DNA of 64,000 nucleotides from Pseudolabrys taiwanensis (GCF_003367395.1 NZ_CP031417.1:5529642-5593641); one strand, 5' to 3'; shown: positions 8,928 to 17,106, counted from the first letter of the stretch. The notes: generated from the sequence alone by a model not told the origin. Numbers and translations are program-made.

Positions 8928-9614
8928 TCAATTGTGCCGTTCGGCGCGTGCGAAGACCAGCACGAGATTGTTCGCCGGCAAGGCAATCGTGTCCGCGAGT
9001 GTTAGGCCCACCGCGTGGGCGAGGTCCGTCAGCGCGCCCAGGTCGCGCACGCCCCACTCGGGGTTCTCTGCGCGCAACGAGGCATCGAAGGCGGCGTTGC
9101 TCGGCGCGGTATGTCGCCCATCGCGCATGAAGGGCCCGTAAACGAAAAGCCGCCCATCGGGCGCGAGAAAGCGCGCCGCCCCGGACAGAAGGTTTTCCGA
9201 AACGCGCCAGGGCGAGATGTGCAGCACGTTGATGCAGAGCATCGCGGCGAGCGTCCCACCGGGCGTCCAGGTCCAGTCCGGATCGGTCAAGTCGAGACGT
9301 TGCGGTGCCTGGAGGTTGGCGAGGCCGGCCTGCGCGCGCCAGGCGGCGATGCTCGCGAGGTGCGAGTCGTAGATGTCGCTCGGCCACCAGCGGAGCTTGG
9401 TGCGCGCGGTATAGGTCGCCGCGTGTTGACCCGTGCCACTGCCGATCTCGAGCAGGTCGCCCGAACGTTCCGCCAGGAAGCCGCCGATCGTGCCCCAGAT
9501 CGGCGCGGCGTTGCGGTGGAAAGCCGGCGCGTCCAGCCGGCCGTCGGGCGTTGGCTCCGGCGTCCCCGATTTCCCGAATTCAACGACGAATTTCGACATG
9601 GTTGCGCGCGTCAC
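8928..9614 (-). CDS. SAM-dependent methyltransferase-like protein (DUF938)
   Basis: The 228-residue product has the DUF938 layout. An N-terminal motif (APAFHRNAAPIW) precedes the SAM-binding glycine loop LLEIGSGTGQHA at about 55-66, and later come the acidic DLTDPDWTW and VLHISPW segments. The GTG at 9614 has AAGGA 9 bases upstream and was chosen; ATG at 9599 (MSKFVVEF) is a good alternative. The function of DUF938 is not established. It is the first gene of the minus-strand pair with the extradiol dioxygenase and is divergent from the molybdoenzyme gene at 9687. Confidence 0.85.
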   Translation of the reverse strand: MTRATMSKFVVEFGKSGTPEPTPDGRLDAPAFHRNAAPIWGTIGGFLAERSGDLLEIGSGTGQHAATYTARTKLRWWPSDIYDSHLASIAAWRAQAGLANLQAPQRLDLTDPDWTWTPGGTLAAMLCINVLHISPWRVSENLLSGAARFLAPDGRLFVYGPFMRDGRHTAPSNAAFDASLRAENPEWGVRDLGALTDLAHAVGLTLADTIALPANNLVLVFARAERHN

Positions 9615-9686
9615 GATACTCGTTCCTTCTTATCATATTGTCTTTGCCACAAAGCCGGGCAACAGTGATCGCGGCCGGACCTTTGG

Positions 9687-10313
9687 ATGACGACCATGAC
9701 CGAACCTCCCATTTCGCGCGGCTTTCGCGGCCGCGGGCGCGGCGATCAAAGTGCGCGCGTGCCGCCGGGCCAACATCTGGTGACGGACTTTCCGGTGCTT
9801 TCGGCGGGGCCGACGCCGGAACCAGATCTCTCCGGCTGGCGGTTCACGCTGGAGGATGGCGACACCCCGCTTGGCGCGTGGAGCTGGGCCGAGTTCAATG
9901 CGTTGCCGCAGACGGACGTGGTGGTTGATATCCACTGCGTCACGACCTGGTCCAAACTCGACACCGAATGGCGCGGAGTCTCTTTTGACACACTGCTCGA
10001 AGCGGCGGGGCTGAGCGAGCCGCCGGGCCCATTCACGCTGATCCACTGCGACGGCGGCTACACGACCAACGTGCCGTCCGAGGATCTGGTCGACGGCAAG
10101 GCGATGGTCGCGACCCTGTATGACGGCGAGGCCTTGCATCCCGAGCACGGCGGGCCGGCGCGGCTCCTGGTGCCGCACCTCTATTTCTGGAAGAGCGCCA
10201 AGTGGGTTCGCCGCATCCAGTTCCTTGACGAGGAGCAGCCGGGGTTCTGGGAAGAGAACGGCTACCACATCTACGGCGATCCGTGGCGCGAGCAGCGTTA
10301 TGACGGCGACTGA
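9687..10313 (+). CDS. YedY/MsrP-like molybdopterin-dependent sulfite oxidase-type oxidoreductase
   Basis: The 208-residue protein is a compact member of the sulfite-oxidase molybdopterin family. The molybdenum-ligating Cys is in DIHCVTTWSK (about residue 94), and the pterin-binding VPSEDL and HGGPARLLVPHLYFWKSAKW segments are conserved. No signal peptide is visible, unlike YedY, so it is probably cytoplasmic. Its stop is overlapped by 14 bases by the flavin reductase start at 10300, which strongly suggests that the two proteins act together, the reductase passing electrons to or from the molybdenum centre. Confidence 0.9.
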   Translation: MTTMTEPPISRGFRGRGRGDQSARVPPGQHLVTDFPVLSAGPTPEPDLSGWRFTLEDGDTPLGAWSWAEFNALPQTDVVVDIHCVTTWSKLDTEWRGVSFDTLLEAAGLSEPPGPFTLIHCDGGYTTNVPSEDLVDGKAMVATLYDGEALHPEHGGPARLLVPHLYFWKSAKWVRRIQFLDEEQPGFWEENGYHIYGDPWREQRYDGD

Positions 10314-11055
10314 CGCGCCGGCCCCGGCGCGGCTGCGCTGGATGACGGCAACGGCGCGCGACATTATCGACGAGACGCCGCGCGTGCGTACGCTTGTGCT
10401 CGACGTGCCGGAGTGGCCTGGCCACAAAGCCGGACAACACGTCGATGTGCGGTTGACGGCGGATGACGGCTACCAGGCCCAACGTAGCTATTCGATTGCC
10501 TCCGCTCCAGGTGCCGCGTTGGCGTTGACCGTCGAGCGGCTGGAGGATGGCGAAGTGTCGTTCTATCTCGCCGGCGACCTGCGCGTCGGCGACCGGTTCG
10601 AGTTGCGCGGACCGATCGGCGGCTACTTTGTGTGGACGGCGGCGCTCGAGGGGCCCTTGTTTCTGGTCGCCGGCGGATCCGGCGTGGTGCCGTTGATGGC
10701 GATGTTGCGCGCCCGCGCCGACGCCGCCGTGAGGACCCCGGCCGTGCTGCTTTATTCATCGCGCAGCGAGGCGGACATCATCTATCGCGCAGAACTCGAG
10801 CGGCTCGCTGCGGAGGACGCTGCGCTGAAGGTCGTTCATACGCTCACGCGCGCGCAGCCGTCAGGATGGAACGGGTTTTCCCGCCGTGTCGATCGCGCCA
10901 TGCTTGAGGAGGTAGGGTTCGCGCCGGACACGCGGCCGCGTATTTTCGTGTGCGGGCCGACGCCGATGGTCGAAGCGGCGGCATCGAGCCTCCGGGCGTT
11001 GGGTCATGCCGCCAATCTGATCAAGACCGAGCGGTTTGGTCCGTCTGGCCGTTAG
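10300..11055 (+). CDS. FNR-family flavin reductase partner of the molybdoenzyme
   Basis: The product is 251 residues from ATG 10300, which lies inside the end of the preceding gene. It has an FAD-binding barrel (RSYSIAS at about 61-67) and an NAD-binding domain (GGSGVVPLMAML, then VCGPTPMVE), but no [2Fe-2S] domain at either end. It therefore resembles simple NAD(P)H-flavin oxidoreductases. The 14-base overlap implies translational coupling with the molybdoenzyme. The pair probably forms a two-component cytoplasmic redox system of unknown substrate. Confidence 0.9.
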   Translation: MTATDAPAPARLRWMTATARDIIDETPRVRTLVLDVPEWPGHKAGQHVDVRLTADDGYQAQRSYSIASAPGAALALTVERLEDGEVSFYLAGDLRVGDRFELRGPIGGYFVWTAALEGPLFLVAGGSGVVPLMAMLRARADAAVRTPAVLLYSSRSEADIIYRAELERLAAEDAALKVVHTLTRAQPSGWNGFSRRVDRAMLEEVGFAPDTRPRIFVCGPTPMVEAAASSLRALGHAANLIKTERFGPSGR

Positions 11056-11154
11056 GCTTCCGCCGGGTCGCTAAAGTATGACCACCGGCACATGGCCCAC
11101 CGCGCGGTATTGGCGTAGGCTGCCTCCGGCCATTTCTCGGGGGGAGCTTGTGCC

Positions 11155-11661
11155 ATGGTCCTCGGTCTATCGATCCAGAACTTCACCTTGCTGCATGTCG
11201 TCATCAGTTTGATTGCCATTGCAGCCGGCTTCGTCGTGCTGTTCGCGATGCTGCGAGCCAATGCGAGTCCCGGCTGGACGGCGGTGTTCCTGATCACGAC
11301 GGTGCTCACCACGGTGACCGGCTTTCTGTTTCCGATCACCGCCTTCACGCCGGCCTTGGGCGTCGGCATTTTGTCGTCGCTGATCCTGATCGTCGCGCTC
11401 TTTGCGCTTTACGGACGGAAGCTCGCCGGCGCCTGGCGATGGATCTATGTCGTGACGGCCTTGTTCGCGTTCTATCTCAACGTATTCGTGCTGGTGGTGC
11501 AGGCGTTCCAGAAGATCGGTGCGCTCAATGCGCTGGCGCCAAACGGATCGGAGCCGCCCTTTCTTATTGCCCAGGCCGTCGTCTTGGGAGCTTTCGTCGT
11601 TCTCGGCGCGCTCGCTGTGATGCGGTTCCGCCCGTTGCTGGGGCGGGTCGCGCTGACCTAA
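11155..11661 (+). CDS. Small integral membrane protein of unknown function
   Basis: The 168-residue protein is almost entirely hydrophobic, with about five membrane helices (roughly residues 10-30, 42-60, 65-85, 95-118 and 137-157). Charged residues are confined to short loops. It starts at ATG 11155, about 100 bases after the reductase gene, and ends before a hairpin that serves the convergent pilin gene. No catalytic motif is seen, so no function is proposed. Confidence 0.75.
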   Translation: MVLGLSIQNFTLLHVVISLIAIAAGFVVLFAMLRANASPGWTAVFLITTVLTTVTGFLFPITAFTPALGVGILSSLILIVALFALYGRKLAGAWRWIYVVTALFAFYLNVFVLVVQAFQKIGALNALAPNGSEPPFLIAQAVVLGAFVVLGALAVMRFRPLLGRVALT

Positions 11662-11671
11662 CGGCGCCTGA

Positions 11672-11701
11672 AACGAAAGAAGCCGCCGTTGCCGGCGGCT
11701 C
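11672..11701 (-). terminator. Terminator of Flp pilin gene 1
   Basis: A GC stem (AGCCGCC with GGCGGCT, 11681-11700) reads on the minus strand into TTCTTTCGTTTC. It lies 28 bases past the pilin stop and has almost the same sequence as the two other pilin terminators. Confidence 0.8.
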
Positions 11702-11728
11702 CTTGCATCGAGCTTGAGGCAAGAAGGT

Positions 11729-11890
11729 TTACTTCAGGCCATCCGAGACGGCGGTGAACTTGGTCGTGAGATTGGTACCGACCGTCTGCACGATCGAGAT
11801 GATCGCGACCGCGATGCCGGCGGCGATGAGGCCGTATTCGATGGCCGTGGCGCCGGATTCATTCTTCAGAAACGCAACAAGTTTGGACAT
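11729..11890 (-). CDS. flp: Flp/Fap-type pilin 1
   Basis: The 53-residue prepilin starts at ATG 11890 (MSKLVAFLKNESG). It has the Flp signature: processing after the Gly of SG/ATAIEYG, with Glu at +5 and Tyr at +6, then one hydrophobic helix (GLIAAGIAVAIISIVQTVG). It is the structural subunit of tight-adherence pili, processed by a TadV/CpaA peptidase and assembled by Tad/Cpa proteins encoded elsewhere. It is nearly identical to pilin 2, which implies a recent duplication. Confidence 0.93.
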   Translation of the reverse strand: MSKLVAFLKNESGATAIEYGLIAAGIAVAIISIVQTVGTNLTTKFTAVSDGLK

Positions 11891-12052
11891 TTGAAGCACG
11901 CTCCCTTTGTGCACGCGGGAACATGCTAGGAGCCGGGGGGTTAATAAATACCTGCGATCCCCAACTTAAAGACCGTTAAGGCGCGGTAAAGAAGTGGCCG
12001 CGAACCGCGAATAATTTCGAAGAAGGTTGGAAGCGTCGGGGGCGACCCACCG

Positions 12053-12085
12053 CCAAAAAAAGAAGCCGCCGTTGCCGGCGGCTTC
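12053..12085 (-). terminator. Terminator of Flp pilin gene 2
   Basis: A perfect 9-bp stem (GAAGCCGCC with GGCGGCTTC, 12062-12085) runs on the minus strand into a T-tract (the A-run at 12055-12061). It is 25 bases past the pilin 2 stop. Confidence 0.92.
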
Positions 12086-12110
12086 TGCTTCGAGCTTGAC
12101 GCAGGAAGGC

Positions 12111-12272
12111 TTACTTCAGGCCATCCGAGACGGCGGTGAACTTGGTCGTGAGGTTGGTACCGACGGTCTGCACGATCGCGATGATCGCGACCGCGATGCC
12201 GGCGGCGATGAGGCCGTACTCGATGGCCGTAGCACCGGACTCATTCTTCAAAAACGCAACGATTTTGGACAT
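12111..12272 (-). CDS. flp: Flp/Fap-type pilin 2
   Basis: This 53-residue prepilin (MSKIVAFLKNESGATAIEYG at its start) differs from pilin 1 at only a few residues (Ile for Leu at position 4, Ala for Ser in the helix). It shares the same cleavage motif and C-terminus (TTKFTAVSDGLK). A gap of 220 bases separates its start from the pilin 1 gene copy's opposite end, and the gene has its own terminator, so each copy appears to be an independent unit. Having several expressed copies suggests dosage or variant use. Confidence 0.93.
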   Translation of the reverse strand: MSKIVAFLKNESGATAIEYGLIAAGIAVAIIAIVQTVGTNLTTKFTAVSDGLK

Positions 12273-12441
12273 TTAGATGCACGCTCCCTGTACTTGTGCG
12301 TGCGGACCGTAGGGTCCCGGCCGTTAAAGATTGCCTATGGGAACCTGTAAAATCGCATTAAGAGAAGATGAAGACGATCGTCGAATTTGGATGCACCGAG
12401 GTTACTCATTGGCAAGCATGTGCGCCTCGGCGCTGACGGCA

Positions 12442-12479
12442 GCCAAAAAAGAAGAAGCCGCCGTTGCCGGCGGCTTCTT
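12442..12479 (-). terminator. Terminator of Flp pilin gene 3
   Basis: An 11-bp perfect stem (12452-12462 with 12469-12479) and 6-base loop lead on the minus strand into a T-run (the A-run at 12445-12450). It is the longest of the three matched pilin terminators. Confidence 0.92.
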
Positions 12480-12504
12480 GCTTACAGCGAAACGAAGTTC
12501 TGAA

Positions 12505-12666
12505 TTACTTCAGGCCGTTCGAAACAGCCGTGAACTTCGTCGTCAGGTTCGTGCCGATGGTCTGAACGATGGCGATGATCGCCACCGAGATGCCTGCGGC
12601 AATGAGACCGTACTCGATCGCAGTCGCACCCGACTCGTTCTTGAGAAACGCAACAATCTTGGACAT
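12505..12666 (-). CDS. flp: Flp/Fap-type pilin 3
   Basis: The third 53-residue prepilin keeps the ESGATAIEYG processing site but has more silent and conservative differences from copies 1 and 2 (Ser for Ala in GISVAI, Ile for Val in QTIG, Asn for Asp near the end). It is thus the older paralogue. On the minus strand it is the most upstream copy and is transcribed from the 12667-13149 spacer. An AGG-containing ribosome site lies just upstream (CCTCCTGG on the plus strand near 12676). Confidence 0.93.
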   Translation of the reverse strand: MSKIVAFLKNESGATAIEYGLIAAGISVAIIAIVQTIGTNLTTKFTAVSNGLK

Positions 12667-13149
12667 GTCTTGGCTCCAGGAGGTTCGATGCGCGCAACAT
12701 GGCGCCGCGGCGTTAAAAATGCCCTTCGCAATTGGTCAAGGTTTTGTTGCAGGACATAGGATTTGCCTAACTTTTGCGGCTCCGGCATGGCGTGCCGTTG
12801 CGGTACGCGTCCGCGCCGATGTGCGAGACAGCGGCGGGAAACGTCGAATTTAACTGCACTTTTTATACATTTTGCGGTTGGGAATACCGGCCTTCGCGTG
12901 CGTGAAAAGGCCTCGCTGCCGTTAACCGCGCATTATCGACGTTCGGCGATTGCCTATCGTGCCGGTGCGGCGAACCGTCACCGCGCGCGTAGCCGACGTC
13001 TGCGTCCGAGGTGTCGTCGTTCGCATGCAGTTGCAGCGATCATACGGGGTTACCATCGGGCCTGTGTTTATGATTTGACGTTGTCCGCGTATTAATTGTT
13101 AACGGCGTTTCCGGTTTCCAATGCGGGCGGCTGCGACTATCTGTCGTAC
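12667..13149. other. Gene-free spacer between pilin 3 and the glycosyltransferase
   Basis: About 480 bases contain no convincing coding region; the plus-strand open frame inside it lacks codon bias and a ribosome site. It must carry the pilin 3 promoter (minus) and the glycosyltransferase promoter (plus). A TTGACG at 13075-13080 could be a -35 element for the latter, with no clear -10. Nothing else was recognised. Confidence 0.5.
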
Positions 13150-14295
13150 ATGCGTGCACTCAATATCATTCACGTTCTTCGCGCCCCGCTGGGCGGGTTG
13201 TTTCGTCACGTTGTCGATCTGGTGAGCGGACAGATCGCGCGCGGCCATAATGTGGGCATCGTCGTCGACAGCCTCACCGGCAACGAACGCGCTCGCGAAA
13301 CCTTGGGGCGACTGGCTCCCGCGCTTAAGTTCGGGATCACGCAGATACCAATGCCGCGGCAGTTGAGTCCCCGCGACCTCAGTGCCGTTGTGCACGTGAG
13401 CAAGCGCCTTTGGGAGTCGCACGCGGATGTCGTGCACGGCCACGGCGCCAAGGGCGGTGCCTATGCGCGGCTGGCTTTTGCGGGCCGGCCGATCGTCCGA
13501 GCCTATACGCCGCACGGCGGCAGCCTGCTGCTCGATCACGCGACGCTGAACGGTAAGGCCTATCTCCTGCTCGAGAAGCTGCTGATGCCGCGCGGCGACG
13601 CGTATCTGTTCGAGAGCGCCTACAGCGCGGATGTGTTTCGTGCCAAGGTCGGTGAGCCGCGCGGGCTCATGCGCGTCATCCACAACGGCGTCAGCCAGGC
13701 GGAGTTCGCGCCGGTGCCGCTCGCGCCGGATGCGTCCGATATTGTCTTCGTCGGTGAATACCGGCACGTGAAGGGTATCGACACGTTAATCGATGCGATC
13801 GCCACGCTGCGCGGCGAGGGGCGTCCGCTCACGGCGACCTTGGTCGGCAGCGGCCCGGAGCGGGATAGTCTTCAGGAGCAGGTGGCGCGGCTTGGTCTCG
13901 GCGAGGCCGTGCGCTTGGCTCCGGCAATGCCGATGCGCCGGGCGCTCGCGCTCGGCAAATTGGTGGTGCTGCCGTCGCGGGCGGAGTCGCTGCCTTATGT
14001 GGTGCTGGAGACCGCGGCGGCCGAACGGCCGATGATCACGACGCGCGTCGGCGGTATCCCGGAGATCTACGGCCCGCTGTCGGATGCGCTCATACCGCCC
14101 GGCGACGTTAAGGCGCTCGCCGATGCCGTGAAGATCAGTCAGGACGAGCCGGCCGTCATGGCCGAGCGTTCTCGGAAGCTGCGCGCGCGCATTGCCGCGT
14201 CGTTTTCGGTCGAGACGATGGTGGACGGCGTTCTGTCCTGCTACGAGCGCGCGCTGGATATTGCTCCTGCCGTGGGTCAAGCCCTCGGCGCGTAG
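13150..14295 (+). CDS. Glycosyltransferase family 4 protein
   Basis: The 381-residue product from ATG 13150 is a GT-B glycosyltransferase with an N-terminal acceptor domain (LRAPLGGLFRHVVDL, a glycine-rich loop typical of GT4) and a C-terminal nucleotide-sugar domain. The latter has DIVFVGEYRHVKGIDTLI and the E-x7-E type motif in PSRAESLPYVVLETAAA. It transfers a sugar from an activated donor, probably onto an exopolysaccharide or lipid carrier on the cytoplasmic side. An upstream in-frame TTG at 13096 has no support. The gene stands alone between the pilin block and a DUF6455 gene. Confidence 0.9.
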   Translation: MRALNIIHVLRAPLGGLFRHVVDLVSGQIARGHNVGIVVDSLTGNERARETLGRLAPALKFGITQIPMPRQLSPRDLSAVVHVSKRLWESHADVVHGHGAKGGAYARLAFAGRPIVRAYTPHGGSLLLDHATLNGKAYLLLEKLLMPRGDAYLFESAYSADVFRAKVGEPRGLMRVIHNGVSQAEFAPVPLAPDASDIVFVGEYRHVKGIDTLIDAIATLRGEGRPLTATLVGSGPERDSLQEQVARLGLGEAVRLAPAMPMRRALALGKLVVLPSRAESLPYVVLETAAAERPMITTRVGGIPEIYGPLSDALIPPGDVKALADAVKISQDEPAVMAERSRKLRARIAASFSVETMVDGVLSCYERALDIAPAVGQALGA

Positions 14296-14387
14296 AAGAC
14301 CTGCGCTTTTCGCACGCTTTGGCTTGACCCAGATCAAGGTCGAATCGGCGGCTGTCGGCGACCCTGCGTTCCAAAGGATGGAGCGCC

Positions 14388-14819
14388 ATGCAAACGCAAC
14401 AGACCCCGCAATCGCATTATCCAGGGCTTGAGCCGATCCTCGACACGATCGCCGGCTGGATCAACAATTACCGCCGCGCCGCCAAGACTCGTTCGGAGCT
14501 TGCGCAAGTGGGTAGCGACGAAGTCGCGCGTATCGCCCACGACCTCAACGTCACGCCGGGTGAGCTTGCGAATCTCACCAGCAAGACGACCGGGTCCGTC
14601 GATCTGCTTTACAAGATGCTTTCGGCCCTGGGGGTCGACCGCGAGAACAAGAACCTCAACGATCCGCGCATGATCCGCGATCTCGAGCGGCTTTGCTTTG
14701 CGTGCGACCACAAGGCGCGATGCGCCCACGAACTCGAGGTTGGCGCGGCCAAGGAACACTACCGCGAATACTGCCCCAACGCCTACACGCTCGACGTCCT
14801 CACCGGCCGGCCGCACTGA
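14388..14819 (+). CDS. DUF6455-family cysteine-motif protein
   Basis: The 143-residue protein matches the DUF6455 pattern. A helical N-terminal half contains ARIAHDLNVTPGELANL, and the second half has a cysteine cluster in LCFACDHKARC followed about 17 residues later by EYCPNA. The four Cys could bind zinc or an iron-sulfur cluster; this is inference. DUF6455 proteins are common in alphaproteobacteria and have no assigned function. The start at 14388 follows a GGATGGAG element. Confidence 0.8.
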   Translation: MQTQQTPQSHYPGLEPILDTIAGWINNYRRAAKTRSELAQVGSDEVARIAHDLNVTPGELANLTSKTTGSVDLLYKMLSALGVDRENKNLNDPRMIRDLERLCFACDHKARCAHELEVGAAKEHYREYCPNAYTLDVLTGRPH

Positions 14820-14852
14820 AGCGACGCGGCCGGCAGGAGGGCGATTAGGCGA

Positions 14853-15545
14853 TTAGACGTCTTCCGGATTGTCGACGTAGACGAGGCCGGCCTTCGCCAG
14901 CGGCTCGCGCATATTGTACATGTCGAGGCCGAGCACGCCGGACGCCAGCTTCTGACGCTTGGCGTCTTCGTCGTCGAAACGCTTCTGCGCCTTCGCCGCG
15001 GTCTCCGTGACATATTTCTTCGGCACCACGACGACGCCGTCGTCGTCAGCGACCACGGCGTCGCCGGGCTCGACATAGACGCCTGCGCAGACGACCGGAA
15101 TGTTCACGGAGCCGAGGGTCGCCTTGACGGTGCCCTTGGACGAGATCGCCTTCGACCAGATCGGGAATCCCATTTCCTTGAGCGTTGCGACGTCGCGGCA
15201 GCCGGCATCGATGATGACGCCCTTCACGCCACGCGCCTTCAGCGAGGTGGCGATCAGATCGCCGATCATGCCGTCGGTGTTGTCGGCGGTGCAGCCGAGC
15301 ACAACGATATCGCCGGGCTGGCATTGCTCGATGGCGACATGCAGCATCCAGTTATCGCCGGGCTGCGCCAGGATGGTCACGGCGGGGCCCGCGATCGTAG
15401 CGCCGGACCAGATCGGACGGATGTACGGCTTCATCAGCTGATAGCGGCCGAGCGCTTCATGCACGGTCGAGGCGCCGAGCTTCTCGAACGTGGCAATGGC
15501 GGCCGCATCGGCGCGCTTGATGTTGCGGACGACGACGTTTCTCAT
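14853..15545 (-). CDS. galC: RraA-fold aldolase (4-carboxy-4-hydroxy-2-oxoadipate aldolase-like)
   Basis: From ATG 15545 (GGAG 7 bases upstream) the product is 230 residues of the RraA/HMG aldolase fold. The motif GDLIATSLKARGVKGVIIDAG followed by CRD supplies the conserved Arg and Asp that bind pyruvate and the divalent metal. It should cleave 4-carboxy-4-hydroxy-2-oxoadipate to pyruvate and oxaloacetate, the last step of the protocatechuate 4,5-cleavage and gallate pathways. The GalB-like gene immediately upstream (15693) supports this over the RNase E regulator role of true RraA. Confidence 0.82.
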   Translation of the reverse strand: MRNVVVRNIKRADAAAIATFEKLGASTVHEALGRYQLMKPYIRPIWSGATIAGPAVTILAQPGDNWMLHVAIEQCQPGDIVVLGCTADNTDGMIGDLIATSLKARGVKGVIIDAGCRDVATLKEMGFPIWSKAISSKGTVKATLGSVNIPVVCAGVYVEPGDAVVADDDGVVVVPKKYVTETAAKAQKRFDDEDAKRQKLASGVLGLDMYNMREPLAKAGLVYVDNPEDV

Positions 15546-15584
15546 GGTGTCACTCCTGCAGGCATAACTATGCAATTCTATTCG

Positions 15585-15670
15585 GTGTCATGCCCCGCGA
15601 AAGCGGGGCATGACACCAGTACTCATTGACGTCTCGGACTACTGGATTGCCCGCTTTCGCGGGCAATGAC
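15585..15670. repeat. Palindromic intergenic repeat, class B
   Basis: Two stem-loops occupy the gap between the GalC-like and GalB-like genes: GTCATGCCCCGC...GCGGGGCATGAC and TTGCCCGC...GCGGGCAA. The layout and half-site words recur at 24411, 38258, 41322 and 49568. It is an extragenic palindromic element of the type common in Bradyrhizobium relatives and may also end or stabilise transcripts. Confidence 0.8.
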
Positions 15671-15692
15671 GGCAGTCGTGCGAGGCTACGGC

Positions 15693-16418
15693 TCAGCCCA
15701 GCGTATCCGTGACGACGCGCGGGAACAGCGTCTGGTACGCCTCGCCGTAGGTCATCGGAATGCCGGTGTTGCGCGAGCCCTGGATGCCGCGGTTGAGCGC
15801 GACGCGTTCGTAGTAGTGCCAGAGGTGCTTCTGCGCGGCGAGGATCTGGAACGCCTTGTACTTGGTCTCCCAGACATCGTCGATCTTGAGGATAAGATCG
15901 GGCTTGTAATCGCACTGCTCGGGCTGGTGCGGCTCGAACAGATAAACCGGCGGCGCCGAATACTTGTACTTGGCGCCCGGCTTGTGGCCCATGGCTTGCG
16001 CGACGACGCGCGTCTCCTGCGCGAAATGCGCGGCGTTCGGATGGTCGAAGTTATACGGGTCCTTCAGCGCATGCGTGAGCACGAAGGCCGGATTGGTCTC
16101 GCGGTAGATGTCGACCATGCGGTCGAAATGCTCTTCGGTGAGCATGAGCGGATAGTCGCCGCAATCGAAGAACTCGATCTCGGCGCCGAGGAGCGCCGCC
16201 GCGCGTTCGGCTTCGTCCTTGCGGCCGGCCTTCACCTTTTCCATCGTCGCGCCCGGCTCCTTCCAGGCGAACTGGCTTTCGCCCCGCTCGCCGAAGGACA
16301 TGCAGACGATTTTCATCTTGTAGCCCTGCTTGGCATGCAGCGCGATCGCGCCGCCCGCGCGCCAGACGAAATCGCCCGGATGGGCTGTGACGACGAGCCC
16401 GGTCTTCTGCTCCGACAT
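15693..16418 (-). CDS. galB: PIG-L-family hydrolase/hydratase, GalB-like (4-oxalomesaconate hydratase)
   Basis: The 241-residue protein has the LmbE/PIG-L fold with a zinc site. The N-terminal motif is AHPGDFVWRAGGAIAL rather than the deacetylase AHPDD, and the distal His-rich segment is NFDHPNAAH. The FVWRAGGAIAL wording is what I recall from GalB, which hydrates 4-oxalomesaconate to 4-carboxy-4-hydroxy-2-oxoadipate. The aldolase for that product is the next gene downstream. It is therefore better read as a lower-pathway hydratase than as a sugar deacetylase. The assignment rests on motif memory and context. Confidence 0.8.
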   Translation of the reverse strand: MSEQKTGLVVTAHPGDFVWRAGGAIALHAKQGYKMKIVCMSFGERGESQFAWKEPGATMEKVKAGRKDEAERAAALLGAEIEFFDCGDYPLMLTEEHFDRMVDIYRETNPAFVLTHALKDPYNFDHPNAAHFAQETRVVAQAMGHKPGAKYKYSAPPVYLFEPHQPEQCDYKPDLILKIDDVWETKYKAFQILAAQKHLWHYYERVALNRGIQGSRNTGIPMTYGEAYQTLFPRVVTDTLG

Positions 16419-16440
16419 TACGTACTCCGTTGGTGAACCG

Positions 16441-17106
16441 TTAGAAGCCGCCGTGGCGGCTGGATTCGATGGCCTGCTTCAGCAGGGCCATGAAACTGGT
16501 GAGGTGCTTGCGCATGGCCGCCTCGGCGCGCGCGCCGTCGCCGCGGCAGATGGCATCGACGATGGCGTGATGCTCGGCGAGCGAGGATTGTGGCCGCCCG
16601 GGAAACAGGATGACCCGGAACTGCAGCCGCAGGAGATGCGTGCGCAAGGTCGAGAGAATGCGCGTCGCCGTGCCGTTGCCGGCGATGCGCTGGATTTCCC
16701 GGTGCAGCGCGCCGTTGCAGCGCGAATAAGCAAGGTCGTCGGCGTCCTTCACCGCGCGCTTGAGGTCCGCTTCGATCGCGCGCAGCGCTTTCTTGCCGGC
16801 GTCGGTGATCCGCTCGGCGGCCTGCCGCGCCACCATCACTTCGATGGCGAGCCGCGTCTCGGCGATCTCTATCGCCTCGGCATCGCTGATCGCGCGCACG
16901 CGGGCGCCGCGGTTCTTCTCACGTACCACCAGGCCTTCCTGGTCGAGCATGGCGAGAGCGGTGCGGATATGCGCGCGGTTGACGCCGTAGGTCGCGGCGA
17001 GGTCGGCCTCCACCAGCCGCTCGTTCGGCATCAACTGCCCGCGCGTGATCGCGTCGCGCAGGCGCGCGGTCACGTCGGCAGGAGCTGTGCGGGCGGGGCG
17101 GGGCAT
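16441..17106 (-). CDS. GntR-family (FadR/FCD) transcriptional regulator
   Basis: From ATG 17106 the product has 221 residues. An N-terminal winged helix (LRDAITRGQLMPNERLVE, then YGVNRAHIRTALAMLDQEGL) is followed by an all-helical FCD effector domain with metal-ligand His residues in the later helices (LHREIQ, EHHAIVDAI). Its start lies 22 bases upstream of the GalB-like gene in the same direction, and it faces the dihydroxyphthalate-decarboxylase-like gene at 17238. It is likely the local repressor of this aromatic-acid cluster, relieved by a pathway intermediate. Confidence 0.9.
   Translation of the reverse strand: MPRPARTAPADVTARLRDAITRGQLMPNERLVEADLAATYGVNRAHIRTALAMLDQEGLVVREKNRGARVRAISDAEAIEIAETRLAIEVMVARQAAERITDAGKKALRAIEADLKRAVKDADDLAYSRCNGALHREIQRIAGNGTATRILSTLRTHLLRLQFRVILFPGRPQSSLAEHHAIVDAICRGDGARAEAAMRKHLTSFMALLKQAIESSRHGGF

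Noticed and set aside
12763..13095. 110-codon plus-strand frame in the pilin-glycosyltransferase spacer
   Set aside because: No ribosome site, Arg-rich shadow-like composition and no recognisable domain.
14853..15545. RNase E inhibitor RraA as the product name
   Set aside because: True RraA is short and enterobacterial in context; here the adjacent GalB-like gene and the aldolase motif favour a carboxy-hydroxy-oxoadipate aldolase.
15585..15670. Possible CRISPR-like repeat
   Set aside because: It is a pair of stem-loops matching single dispersed elements elsewhere, with no regular repeat-spacer series; no CRISPR array was found in the window.
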